64,000 nt of DNA from Mucilaginibacter sp. PAMC 26640. GTDB lineage: Bacteria; Bacteroidota; Bacteroidia; Sphingobacteriales; Sphingobacteriaceae. The stretch covers positions 1,798,001-1,862,000 of the forward strand of contig CP014773.1 of the NCBI GenBank assembly GCA_001596135.1. Direction: 5' to 3'. The stretch's first letter is position 1, and every line of letters begins with the position of its first letter. Of this stretch, positions 25,181 to 33,858 are shown one piece after another. Under the pieces are notes generated by a model. That model searched no databases. It worked only from the letters and a program-made list of their open reading frames with translations, and was not told where the DNA came from. A program made the translations under genes and the position numbers.

Positions 25181-25702
25181 TTAGAATTTTATAAATTTAT
25201 CCATCTGCTCATCGGTAAACTTAAGTGTATCGGCTACAAACAGGTTGCCGTTCTCGTCAAACTCTTTATTAATACCCCCAATATGTATTTTGAGCGGCAT
25301 AACATGGAGGTGAACATAATTGCAGATGCCGGTAAAATGGTCCACACCTCTAATATTACCGTATTTACCGGTGGATAGCCCGACCAGTGCAGCCTTCTTT
25401 TCGTAAAAACTTTGCGGAAAGCTGCAGGCATCAATAAATACCTTTAATACGCCGGGGAAGCTTCCGTTATATTCCGGAAGCAAAAAAAGGAATTTATCGG
25501 TATCATCGATCAACTGCTGAATCTTTGTAAATTCCGGACTGCGTTTACCGTACAGGTCGGTTTCTATAATGCATCCCGGTAATTCGGAAAGCGACAGGAG
25601 GGTGGTCTCCAGGCCTTTCTCAGCGAGCCTTTTCTGGTAATATTTACTTAATTTATAAGTAGCGCTGTTTGGGCGGTTTGTGCCGGATATTATGGTTACC
25701 AT
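25181..25702 (-). CDS. NAD(P)H-dependent FMN reductase-like flavoprotein
   Basis: A 173-residue flavodoxin-fold protein. The phosphate-binding loop SGTNRPNSATYKLS follows the first strand (residues 6-19), and LPEYNGSFPGVLKVFIDAC near 75-93 is the second flavin-contact motif of the NADPH-dependent FMN reductase family. It should reduce FMN, quinones or azo compounds in the cytoplasm. Normal length. It is convergent with the pseudogene remnant, only 2 bases apart. ATG start at 25702; no clear promoter element. Confidence 0.85.
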   Translation of the reverse strand: MVTIISGTNRPNSATYKLSKYYQKRLAEKGLETTLLSLSELPGCIIETDLYGKRSPEFTKIQQLIDDTDKFLFLLPEYNGSFPGVLKVFIDACSFPQSFYEKKAALVGLSTGKYGNIRGVDHFTGICNYVHLHVMPLKIHIGGINKEFDENGNLFVADTLKFTDEQMDKFIKF

Positions 25703-25934
25703 ACAGTTAAAGTGATTGAGTGAACGCGAGGAACCCGGATGGTAAAATCATTAATTCACTAAATCAAATATTCTAAATTGCTACCCTACAATGTTTGTAA
25801 GTTGACAAATGCTGTGGAATTCTAATTTATTTAATTACGTATCTTTATCGCGGATAAAAAACAGTGCAAACATAAAAATTATTGTACTTGTTTTGCGTTG
25901 TAATGAACCGCTTAATTAATATTTAATATATAGA

Positions 25935-26738
25935 ATGAGTAAAATTATTGCTTTAGCCAATCAAAAAGGCGGCGTTGGGAAAACTACATCATCTATTAAC
26001 CTGGCAGCAAGTTTAGCTGTGCTGGAGTACAGAACCTTATTGGTTGATGCTGATCCGCAGGCAAATTCTACATCAGGGATCGGTTTTGATCCACGCAATA
26101 TAAAGAACAGCATTTACGAGTGTATCATTAACGATGTTGATGTTCGAGAAGCAATTCAAAAAACCGATACGCCTAATCTGGACCTTTTGCCTGCTCATAT
26201 CGATTTGGTAGGTGCCGAGATAGAGATGATAAACCTGCCCAACCGAGAATACAAGATGAAAGCGGTTCTGGATGGAGTAAGAGATGATTACGATTTCATC
26301 ATTATCGATTGTTCACCATCGCTGGGCTTGATCACCATAAACTCGCTTACCGCAGCAGACTCGGTTATTATACCCGTACAGTGCGAATACTTCGCGTTAG
26401 AAGGCCTTGGCAAACTTTTAAATACCATTAAAATTGTTCAAACCCGTTTGAATACCCGGCTGGAGATAGAAGGTATATTGCTAACCATGTACGATGTGCG
26501 CCTTCGCTTATCAAACCAGGTGGTTGACGAAGTTAAAACGCATTTCGAGGATATGGTTTTTGAAACCATTATACAGCGTAATACCCGCTTAAGCGAGGCC
26601 CCTAGCTTTGGGATCTCCGTGATTATGCACGATGCCAATTGCAAAGGTGCGGTTAACTACCTCAACCTTGCGCGCGAAATTATCCGCAATAACGGCCTGG
26701 TAAAAGATGAAGAACTGGCCACTACAGAAACCGCTTAA
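25935..26738 (+). CDS. parA: Chromosome-partition ATPase ParA (Soj)
   Basis: A 267-residue ParA with the deviant Walker A KGGVGKTT at 11-18, FIIIDCSPSLGLITINSL and PVQCEYFALEGL. It forms ATP-dependent gradients on DNA that move ParB-parS complexes. It starts a tight operon with parB (7-base gap), DUF5683, dapB and lepB, the chromosomal arrangement conserved in Bacteroidota, so it is not plasmid-derived. No palindromic parS was found close by. Confidence 0.95.
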   Translation: MSKIIALANQKGGVGKTTSSINLAASLAVLEYRTLLVDADPQANSTSGIGFDPRNIKNSIYECIINDVDVREAIQKTDTPNLDLLPAHIDLVGAEIEMINLPNREYKMKAVLDGVRDDYDFIIIDCSPSLGLITINSLTAADSVIIPVQCEYFALEGLGKLLNTIKIVQTRLNTRLEIEGILLTMYDVRLRLSNQVVDEVKTHFEDMVFETIIQRNTRLSEAPSFGISVIMHDANCKGAVNYLNLAREIIRNNGLVKDEELATTETA

Positions 26739-26745
26739 TTAAGGT

Positions 26746-27654
26746 ATGAGTTCAGAAAAGAGAAACGCCCTGGGCAAAGGCTTAAGCGCACTGTTAAACG
26801 ATTCGCCAAGTGTTAACCAAAATAAAAACAGCGGGCCATCTGGCTCTGTTACCGAAACCAACAGCCTTGGAGCGATAGGAGAGGTTAAAATAAGTGAAAT
26901 AGAGGTAAACCCATTTCAGCCAAGGTCGGAGTTTGATGAGCAGGCACTTGCCGATCTCAGCGCATCCATCAAATTACAGGGGCTTATACAGCCCATTACC
27001 GTTAGGCGTATAAATTCGCATAGCTTCCAGCTTATCTCTGGCGAACGCAGGTTGCGTGCCAGCAAACTGGCCGGTTTAACGCAGATACCAGCCTATATCC
27101 GCAGTGCCAATGATCAGCAAATGCTGGAGATGGCGCTGATTGAGAACATTCAGCGCGAAGATCTGAATGCTATAGAGGTTGCGCTCAGCTTTCAGCGGAT
27201 GATAGATGAGTTGAAACTGAAGCAGGAAGAGCTTGGAGATCGCGTTAGCAAAAATCGCAGCACTGTTACCAACTATTTGCGGCTGCTTAAACTACCGCCA
27301 ACCATTCAATTATCACTGCGCGATGGCGAGATCAGCATGGGCCACGCAAAGGCTTTACTGGCCGTTGATAACCCCGCTACACAAATATACATTCACCAGC
27401 AAATTTTAAAGCAGGGCCTCTCTGTACGGAAAGTTGAAGAGATGGTACGTGAGATGGCCAGCGCGCCCGATAAACGGGAAGGCAAACAGCCGGAGCAGCT
27501 CACTTTCCAGATGCAAAAGATCCAGGATGACCTGGCTTCCAAATTCAGCACAAAGGTTAAGTTAAAAGTTAATACCCAAGGCAATGGATCGATAGAAATA
27601 CCGTTCCTATCAGATGACGATCTGGGCCGGATACTGGAAATGCTGGATTGGTAA
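26746..27654 (+). CDS. parB: Chromosome-partition protein ParB (Spo0J)
   Basis: A 302-residue parS-binding CTP-switch protein. The N-terminus ALGKGLSALL is the ParA-contact region. NPFQPR at 55-60 and the arginine-rich GERRLRA at 99-105 are the nucleotide-clamp motifs. ENIQREDLNAIEVA and the helix-turn-helix SKNRSTVTNYLRLLKLP follow. The C-terminal dimerisation region ends LGRILEMLDW. It lies 7 bases after parA and 6 before DUF5683. Confidence 0.95.
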   Translation: MSSEKRNALGKGLSALLNDSPSVNQNKNSGPSGSVTETNSLGAIGEVKISEIEVNPFQPRSEFDEQALADLSASIKLQGLIQPITVRRINSHSFQLISGERRLRASKLAGLTQIPAYIRSANDQQMLEMALIENIQREDLNAIEVALSFQRMIDELKLKQEELGDRVSKNRSTVTNYLRLLKLPPTIQLSLRDGEISMGHAKALLAVDNPATQIYIHQQILKQGLSVRKVEEMVREMASAPDKREGKQPEQLTFQMQKIQDDLASKFSTKVKLKVNTQGNGSIEIPFLSDDDLGRILEMLDW

Positions 27655-27660
27655 TAGCTT

Positions 27661-28350
27661 ATGTTTAAACAACTTGTAGTTACTGTGTTTTTTGTGGGTT
27701 TGGCATTCTTTTGCAAAGCACAAAATCCCGATTCGCTCGCAAAAACTAAGGATACTGCCGTTGTAAAACGCGATACCGTTGCGCGCACTTCATTTGCGCC
27801 GAAGATTAAAAAAGATAAAAAATATCACCCGGATAGTACTCATATTCCCAGTCTGGCTGTTAAGCGATCCTTATTAATACCAGGATGGGGCCAGGTATAT
27901 AATCATAAATACTGGAAAGTGCCACTAATTTACGCTGGTCTGGGCTTATTGGGCTCGGCTATTGTAACTAATCAGCGGGAGTTTCAAAGGTTCTTAGCGC
28001 TGGCTAAAATTAGTAAATCGGGTTCGGTGCCCGTTCCCGGCTCTGTTCTTTACGCCTCCTATATCAAATATCAGGCAGATTACAATCGATTCGGAAATTT
28101 AGGCTATCAAACCCTTGCCGATGCCTCAGACGGTTACCTTCGTAACCGCGATATCAGTATCCTGAGTACGTTGGTTGTTTGGGGCGTTCAGGCAATTGAT
28201 GCCTATATTGATGCCAAGTTCATCAGTTCCTACACGGTAGATAATGATTTGAGCATGAAGGTAACGCCCGGCTTTATCCAGCCGCTTTATGCAGCAAATT
28301 ACAGTAATGCGTATATTCCGGGTATAAAAATTACCTTTACGCTAAATTAA
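27661..28350 (+). CDS. DUF5683 envelope protein
   Basis: A 229-residue protein with a signal peptide (1-20, FFCKAQ), a charged linker, then SLLIPGWGQVYNHKYWKVPLIYAGLG with two membrane helices. This is the DUF5683 family, specific to Bacteroidota and nearly always between parB and dapB. Function unknown. Its place in the operon suggests coordination of partition with envelope growth, but this is only context. It begins 6 bases after parB. Confidence 0.85.
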   Translation: MFKQLVVTVFFVGLAFFCKAQNPDSLAKTKDTAVVKRDTVARTSFAPKIKKDKKYHPDSTHIPSLAVKRSLLIPGWGQVYNHKYWKVPLIYAGLGLLGSAIVTNQREFQRFLALAKISKSGSVPVPGSVLYASYIKYQADYNRFGNLGYQTLADASDGYLRNRDISILSTLVVWGVQAIDAYIDAKFISSYTVDNDLSMKVTPGFIQPLYAANYSNAYIPGIKITFTLN

Positions 28351-28372
28351 AAAGCTGTAATAACATATACTG

Positions 28373-29125
28373 ATGAAGATCGCATTATTAGGCTATGGCA
28401 AAATGGGCAAGATCATTGAACAAATAGCCCTGGACCGTAAACACGAGATCGTTTTAAAGATAAACCAAACTAACCTGCACGACCTTACTGCCGAAAACCT
28501 GCAACAGGCCGATGTAGCCATTGAGTTTAGTACCCCCGCCACGGTTTTAGATAATATTGCCGCTTGTTTCGCAGCAGGTGTACCTATTGTGGTGGGCACT
28601 ACCGGCTGGTACAACATGCTTTCCGGCATCAAAGAAAAATGTGAAGCCGGTAATCACTCGCTCCTGTATGGTACCAACTTTAGCGTAGGGGTAAATATTT
28701 ATTTCCATGTAAATAAGGTGCTGGCCAAGCTGATGAATAACTACCCGTACTACGATGTGCAGGTAGAAGAGATCCACCACACCCAAAAGCTGGATTCGCC
28801 AAGCGGAACAGCCATTACTATTGCCGAGGGCGTGATCAACAACCTGGATAGCAAAGCCGGCTGGGTTAATATTTTATCAGGCGATGAATCTGCAGACGAC
28901 AGCAGTGTACCAACTGATCAGCTGCTGATAGAATCGCACCGGATAGAGAATGTACCCGGCACGCATACCGTTATTTACGATTCTGAAGTGGATAGCATTG
29001 AGTTTAAACACACGGCGCATAACCGTAATGGTTTTGCCTTAGGTGCCGTACTGGCGGCTGAGTGGTTAAAAGACAGGAAAGGATGCTATTCTGTTGAGGA
29101 TATGTTTAATTTTAGCAATCAGTAG
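28373..29125 (+). CDS. dapB: 4-hydroxy-tetrahydrodipicolinate reductase
   Basis: Lysine/diaminopimelate synthesis: NAD(P)H-dependent reduction of HTPA to tetrahydrodipicolinate, supplying peptidoglycan precursors. The dinucleotide loop GYGKMGKII is at 7-15 and VGTTGWY near 80-86. The catalytic/substrate block EEIHHTQKLDSPSGTA begins near 132. At 250 residues it is a normal short Bacteroidota DapB. It is in the parAB operon, 22 bases after DUF5683. Confidence 0.95.
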   Translation: MKIALLGYGKMGKIIEQIALDRKHEIVLKINQTNLHDLTAENLQQADVAIEFSTPATVLDNIAACFAAGVPIVVGTTGWYNMLSGIKEKCEAGNHSLLYGTNFSVGVNIYFHVNKVLAKLMNNYPYYDVQVEEIHHTQKLDSPSGTAITIAEGVINNLDSKAGWVNILSGDESADDSSVPTDQLLIESHRIENVPGTHTVIYDSEVDSIEFKHTAHNRNGFALGAVLAAEWLKDRKGCYSVEDMFNFSNQ

Positions 29126-29147
29126 TCACTACCCCAATATTTTAGCA

Positions 29148-30275
29148 ATGAACTGGAAATTCTGGAACAAGAATACGCAAGAGAAAAAAAAGAAAAGTGC
29201 CACACGTGAGTGGACAGACGCGATCATCTTTGCGGTAATTGCCGCTACCCTGATCCGCACCCTGTTTATTGAGGCCTATACTATACCCACACCATCAATG
29301 GAACGTTCCCTTTTAGTAGGGGATTTTTTGTTTGTGAGCAAGGTTAACTATGGTGCACGTACGCCTATGACGCCAATTTCCTTTCCTTTTGCGCATCATA
29401 CCATGCCGCTAATAGGTACCAAGGCTTATTGGGACGGGATTAAATTGCCGTACTACCGCCTGCCGGGTTTAAGCGAAGTTAAAAAAGGTGACGTAGTGGT
29501 TTTTAACTATCCTATGGAGGCCGATTCTCCATATTACAGGCCGGTAGATAAACGGGAAAATTATATTAAACGTTGCCAGGGTGCCCCGGGCGATACCATT
29601 GCCTTACTGAATGCACAGGTATATGTTAACGGCAAACCTGCGCCAAACCCGCCGGGTGAGCAAACGGACTATTCTATCGGGAACAACGGAGTTCCTTTGA
29701 ATCCCGAGATTTTGGACGAGTTAAAGGTTACTACCTACGAAGGGTCTATGTATCCCACCATGACCAAGGAGGCCGCTGCTAAGCTGAAGGGGTACTCTAA
29801 CATTACATCCATCGTACCAAACATCAAGCAAAAAGGATTAGCAGATCCGTCAAGCCCCGTATTCCCTGCGGCTTATCCTAAATATAAGCTTAGCCAAAAC
29901 AACAAAGATTTTGATTGGAATGTAGATAATTTTGGTCCTATCATCATCCCTAAAAAGGGTTGGACGGTTAAATTGGATAGCTTAACCCTGCCGGTTTATG
30001 GGCGTGCTATTGAGGTGTATGAAGGCAACAAACTGCAAATAACCAATGGTAAGGTATTTATAAACGATAAGCAAGCCGATAGCTACACTTTTAAAATGAA
30101 CTACTACTGGATGATGGGTGACAACCGCCATAATTCGGCCGATTCAAGATATTGGGGATTTGTGCCCGAAGACCACATTGTTGGCAAAGCACTATTTATT
30201 TGGATGAGCTGGGATGATAATGGATCGTTTTTAAGCAAGATCCGCTGGAACAGGTTGTTCAGAGGGATTAATTAA
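29148..30275 (+). CDS. lepB: Signal peptidase I
   Basis: Cleaves signal peptides of exported proteins at the inner membrane. A basic N-terminus precedes one membrane helix (~24-44). Catalytic Ser50 is in TPSMERSLLVGD and Lys141 in NYIKRCQGAPGD. The C-terminal box MGDNRHNSADSRYWGFVP is intact. At 375 residues it has a long insertion (roughly 155-330) between the lysine box and the GDN box, as is usual in Bacteroidota. The ATG at 29148 is chosen; an upstream frame overlapping dapB adds unrelated residues. It closes the operon before a strong terminator. Confidence 0.93.
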   Translation: MNWKFWNKNTQEKKKKSATREWTDAIIFAVIAATLIRTLFIEAYTIPTPSMERSLLVGDFLFVSKVNYGARTPMTPISFPFAHHTMPLIGTKAYWDGIKLPYYRLPGLSEVKKGDVVVFNYPMEADSPYYRPVDKRENYIKRCQGAPGDTIALLNAQVYVNGKPAPNPPGEQTDYSIGNNGVPLNPEILDELKVTTYEGSMYPTMTKEAAAKLKGYSNITSIVPNIKQKGLADPSSPVFPAAYPKYKLSQNNKDFDWNVDNFGPIIIPKKGWTVKLDSLTLPVYGRAIEVYEGNKLQITNGKVFINDKQADSYTFKMNYYWMMGDNRHNSADSRYWGFVPEDHIVGKALFIWMSWDDNGSFLSKIRWNRLFRGIN

Positions 30276-30297
30276 CATCCTATACGTTAAAGTTTTA

Positions 30298-30329
30298 AGC
30301 CCCGTCTGGTCCAGACGGGGCTTTTTTAT
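30298..30329 (+). terminator. Strong terminator after lepB
   Basis: The palindrome AGCCCCGTCTGG-T-CCAGACGGGGCT (about 10-11 usable base pairs) is followed by TTTTTATTT. Confidence 0.92.
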
Positions 30330-30496
30330 TTAATGCATTTCGTAAGGTCAGCGACTTTTGATGTTATAACATTATTTTTCGATAATAAAAGCAGTGTTTT
30401 CACCCTAATTTTAGGGTTAAAACAGGGGTTTCTACCTATTTCAAATGCTTAAAACCCGCCCTATATTAGCGGAACCTAATCCTTGTCATTTGAACT

Positions 30497-30527
30497 GTCG
30501 CCGGGGAATCAGTGGTTGCCCGGCGGC
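30497..30527. other. GC-rich hairpin
   Basis: GTCGCCGGG and CCCGGCGGC form a 9-bp stem with one G-T pair and a 13-base loop. No T-tract follows on either strand, so it is not a typical terminator. Confidence 0.5.
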
Positions 30528-30545
30528 AATTTAAAATAGAAGATC

Positions 30546-30578
30546 TTTGATCGTATAAAAATATATATCCTAACCTTG
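30546..30578 (+). promoter_or_regulatory. Promoter-like -33/-7 pair upstream of a hairpin
   Basis: TTTG at 30546-30549 and TAACCTTG at 30571-30578 (one mismatch to TAnnTTTG) are 21 bases apart, within the Bacteroidota spacing. The predicted start falls at about 30583, exactly where the next hairpin begins. Confidence 0.4.
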
Positions 30579-30583
30579 TCCTT

Positions 30584-30616
30584 CGCCCCAATAGTCGGTC
30601 AGCCGGCTATTGGGCG
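30584..30616 (+). ncRNA. Candidate small RNA 5' hairpin (end unknown)
   Basis: CGCCCCAATAGTCGG and CCGGCTATTGGGCG pair around a 4-base TCAG loop, with one bulged C and one wobble. It sits at the predicted start of transcription from the promoter-like pair just upstream. The 3' end of any transcript is not evident; only the hairpin is delimited here. It does not resemble tmRNA, RNase P or SRP RNA. It could instead be the beginning of a long leader for the gene at 30999. Confidence 0.3.
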
Positions 30617-30998
30617 TTGGTAGATAAAAGCAAAACGTTTAAGCATCTTAGCACATTGAAATCGATGGCTTGTTTCAATGCAGCCCCTAAACCCGCTTCA
30701 ATTCATTGAAAATCTCACTACGGGTATTGATAAGTATAATTAAGGCACGAAATGAAGTGATAGGCGGCGAAGGTCATTGAATTCTTTCAATAATTCTTTC
30801 TTCCGGCAAAGATGTTTCTTGATTTAGCTTTTTTTGGTTATTATTTTTTTGCAAGGGAAATAGTAGTTTGCTATCCATGTTCGCGATTGTTTTTGCTTGG
30901 GCTGAAAAGGCGGAGCACGAGCAGATTTTTCACAGGCACAGCGGTTAAATAAAAACCATTACTTATATTCACGCTTCGCTCCTTATCGCATCAACGCT

Positions 30999-33065
30999 AT
31001 GAAAAAAGCACTGTTCATCACCCTAACTATAACTGCCGCTATGGCCGCAAAAGCACAAAAGTTCGATCCGCCCAAAACCAAAATCATTCCGGTTGCAGAT
31101 ACCCTGCACAATGTTATCCTGACGGATAATTACCGCTGGCTGGAAGATAAGAAAGATGAAAAGGTAATAGAGTGGACCAAAAAGCAGCACGACTATGGTG
31201 TGGAATACCTGGCTAAAACGCAAAAGATCCATCCCGAACTGAAGGAACAGATAGCAGCCTACCTCAATATGGATTATGAAGGCCCCTTGACTAACGTAGG
31301 GAAACGGGTTTTCCAAACCGTTAAGCTCAAAGGAGATAAGCAATACAAAACCTACACTATCATGGATGGTAAGAAGGTCCTGATTTGGGACCCGGTGCAA
31401 CTGGATACTACTGGTAAAACATCAACCAGCGGTGTAAACTACACTTATGATGGCGAGCGTGCTGCCGTCAGTGCCCAAAAAAGTGGTGCCGAAGTAAACA
31501 CCGTGTACTTTATAGACACCCGGACCGGCAAACAGATCCATCCGCCAATCACCAATATCTTTGGTTTTCAATGGACCAAAGATCAGCAGCACGCGTACAT
31601 CACCCTGCGCAGCCAGGATGATGTAGATAAGCAGGTGCCGCTTAAAACCTACCTGCTAAAAATAGGCGAGCCGGTAGAAAAAGCCGTTTTTCTGGGCACT
31701 ACCAAAGATGCCAAGAATAATTACAACATCTACGATAACCGTTACAGTGATGTGACCTTTAGCGGCGAGGGAGATTTTTACTCCAATAGCCTGAGGATCC
31801 GCCCGACAGGTAGTTTGAAAGAGGGCAAACTGATCTACGACAGTAAGAAATTTTCGGCTTACCCTGAGGCGATTGGCGATAAGCTTTACGTAATGACCAA
31901 CGATAACGCGCCGAAGTATCGACTAATGGTTGCCGATAAAGCTAAACCCGATTATAAGGATTGGAAAACGCTGATCCCCGAAGGGAAAACGGTGATGGAA
32001 AATTATGTGGTTACCAAAAACAGCATCATCGTACAGGATAAGTTCGACCTGGTTAGCCGTTTGACCATTTACGACCTGAACGGTAAGAAACTGCGTGCCA
32101 TGCCCCTGCCCGAAAAGGGCAGCATCGGTAGTGTGAGCTATGACCGCGAACTGGATTCGGTTTACATTTCGCTGGTTACTTTTACATCTACCCCAAAAAC
32201 CTACGTGGCTTCTCCGTCTAACTATAAATGGCGTTTGTATTACCAAAGGCACTTGCCGGTAGATATGAGCAATATTGTTGGCGAGATTAAATTTTACACA
32301 GGTAAAGATGGCAGCCGTGTGCCGGCATTTGTAGTTCACCGTAAGGATATTAAAATGGATGGTAATAACCCCGTGCTGCTTACGGCTTACGGTGGTTTCC
32401 AATCGGGAATTAAGCCCGGCTATATGGGCTTCTACGCACCTTTTATCAATGCCGGGGGTATTTTGGTCAATGCCGGCATCCGTGGTGGCGACGAATTCGG
32501 CGAACAATGGCACCTGGACGGTATGCTAGCCAAAAAGCAAAATAGTTTTGATGATTTTTATGCCTGTGCCGAGTGGCTGGTGAAGGAAAAGTATTCCAAT
32601 ACAACTAAAATTGTAGCCTTGGGCGGAAGTAACGGGGGGCTGCTAATGGGTGCTGCTGCAACACAGCGACCAGACCTTTTCAAAGCCATTGTATGCGAGG
32701 TACCCTTGCTGGATATGCTGCGTTACCACAAATTTTTGATAGCGCGTTACTGGATTCCGGAGTATGGTGCAGCCGAAGATGCAGAGCAGTTTCAATGGCT
32801 GCTACGCTATTCGCCATATCAAAATATCCGTGCGGGTGTAAATATCCCACCCATGCTGGTAACAGCGGGAGCGAACGATACCCGTGTTGACCCGATGAAT
32901 GCCAAAAAATTTGTAGCGGCTGTGCAAAACAACCCGGGGCAGGTTAGCCCGGTTATACTCCATATGGATTACGATAGCGGCCATGGAAGCGGGCAGGCAA
33001 CTGAGCAAGCCATCACCAACTGGACGTTTATATTTGAATATATTATGAATCAACTGGGAATGTAG
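30999..33065 (+). CDS. Exported prolyl oligopeptidase (S9A)
   Basis: A 688-residue serine peptidase that cuts short peptides after proline. It has a signal peptide (1-19, AAKAQ). A beta-propeller fills ~75-420, opening with VILTDNYRWLEDKKDEKVIEW, the family's N-terminal signature. The alpha/beta-hydrolase domain carries Ser544 in GGSNGG, an Asp in GANDTRVDP and His in DSGHGSG. Periplasmic location is inferred from the signal. It stands alone after a ~700-base gap and ends in a terminator-like hairpin. Confidence 0.95.
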   Translation: MKKALFITLTITAAMAAKAQKFDPPKTKIIPVADTLHNVILTDNYRWLEDKKDEKVIEWTKKQHDYGVEYLAKTQKIHPELKEQIAAYLNMDYEGPLTNVGKRVFQTVKLKGDKQYKTYTIMDGKKVLIWDPVQLDTTGKTSTSGVNYTYDGERAAVSAQKSGAEVNTVYFIDTRTGKQIHPPITNIFGFQWTKDQQHAYITLRSQDDVDKQVPLKTYLLKIGEPVEKAVFLGTTKDAKNNYNIYDNRYSDVTFSGEGDFYSNSLRIRPTGSLKEGKLIYDSKKFSAYPEAIGDKLYVMTNDNAPKYRLMVADKAKPDYKDWKTLIPEGKTVMENYVVTKNSIIVQDKFDLVSRLTIYDLNGKKLRAMPLPEKGSIGSVSYDRELDSVYISLVTFTSTPKTYVASPSNYKWRLYYQRHLPVDMSNIVGEIKFYTGKDGSRVPAFVVHRKDIKMDGNNPVLLTAYGGFQSGIKPGYMGFYAPFINAGGILVNAGIRGGDEFGEQWHLDGMLAKKQNSFDDFYACAEWLVKEKYSNTTKIVALGGSNGGLLMGAAATQRPDLFKAIVCEVPLLDMLRYHKFLIARYWIPEYGAAEDAEQFQWLLRYSPYQNIRAGVNIPPMLVTAGANDTRVDPMNAKKFVAAVQNNPGQVSPVILHMDYDSGHGSGQATEQAITNWTFIFEYIMNQLGM

Positions 33066-33081
33066 GACGGTATTGCCTAAC

Positions 33082-33109
33082 AAGCGCCTACCAATTGGGG
33101 GCGCTTTAC
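33082..33109 (+). terminator. Hairpin after prolyl oligopeptidase
   Basis: AAGCGCC / GGCGCTT stem with an inner CC-AATT-GG pairing, followed by the short TTTACTTTG. A probable moderate terminator. Confidence 0.6.
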
Positions 33110-33163
33110 TTTGCCTGTAAAATCTTTGAAATCACTATTAATGATTGAAATTGTGCAATAAAA

Positions 33164-33193
33164 AAGCGTTCCGTATCTCACCCCGGAACGCTT
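33164..33193 (-). terminator. Orphan minus-strand terminator
   Basis: AAGCGTTCCG / CGGAACGCTT (10 bp) with a 10-base loop. On the minus strand it is followed by TTTTTTATT, a good T-tract; on the plus strand there is none. No minus-strand ORF lies upstream of it, so it may end a small RNA or be bidirectional for the plus-strand gene. Confidence 0.65.
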
Positions 33194-33432
33194 AATAACA
33201 TTATCTCTCAAATAATGTTAATCAACTAAATCTCAGATAACATATTAATTTACCCAAGTTCTTTATTAAGAAACCCTCACCGGGTAGTTAAATGCTTGTA
33301 AAACAATTATTCTATACAGGTAGTAATGCAAATACTGTACCTAAACTTTTTAAAGCAGCCCATTACTGTGTCAAATATACACATCTAATAAAAGCAATTT
33401 TAAAATATCGCGCGCTGTGATATTGAAATGAC

Positions 33433-33455
33433 GTAACATTTATGCTATATGTTAC
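33433..33455. repeat. Palindrome GTAACAT-N9-ATGTTAC
   Basis: Perfect 7-base arms with a 9-base spacer, in AT-rich DNA 400 bases before the acylase gene. It could be an operator or a hairpin. Confidence 0.4.
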
Positions 33456-33858
33456 ACGGATGTAATAATATATCGGTTTTAAAATTACAGATATTATTAT
33501 AAAATAAAACATTATCAGTAGGTTATTAAAACATTAAAATAACACTTAGTGTAAAAAACTTTTTAAACCCAAGGTAATTGTGGCGTTATTCAATTCGTTT
33601 TTGTATTGCGTTTAGTGCGACTGGGCTATCACCATGATATATTGGGCAATGTAAAGTTTGAAAAGGATCTTTATAAATACCGCGCTTAAGTGCATCGTTC
33701 GGCTTGTTCCTTATATTATTGATATTGAGGATGTTTACGCTGAATGTGTATTGTTGCCTGGTTGACTGACTAATTCATTGCCGCTGTTGAATTAGGAAGA
33801 ACAAATAATGCTTCTTAAATTACCCTTGCAAAATTGGATCTGTTTAACTAATCTGTTC

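Larger units (their letters stand above)
30330..30998. other. Long intergenic region, structured, no gene found
   Basis: No ORF of convincing composition on either strand. It holds a GC-rich hairpin at 30497-30527, a -33/-7 promoter-like pair at 30546-30578, a second hairpin at 30584-30616, and repeated CATTGAAA/TTTCAATG half-sites between 30655 and 30806. The last 100 bases before the prolyl oligopeptidase show no clear -7 element. Confidence 0.6.
33110..33858. other. Long AT-rich intergenic region, no gene found
   Basis: About 750 bases without a credible ORF. It contains a minus-strand terminator with no gene to end (33164-33193), an AACATTAT / ATAATGTT stem just beyond it (~33197-33220), TTCTT/AAGAA and TACCC/GGGTA pairings up to ~33290, and a palindrome at 33433-33455. 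The final 250 bases before the acylase show nothing recognisable. Confidence 0.6.

Noticed and set aside
31923-32513. A 196-residue open frame on the minus strand within the prolyl oligopeptidase
   Set aside because: Antisense to an intact, well-recognised gene; composition is rich in His/Gln/Arg as expected of a shadow frame.
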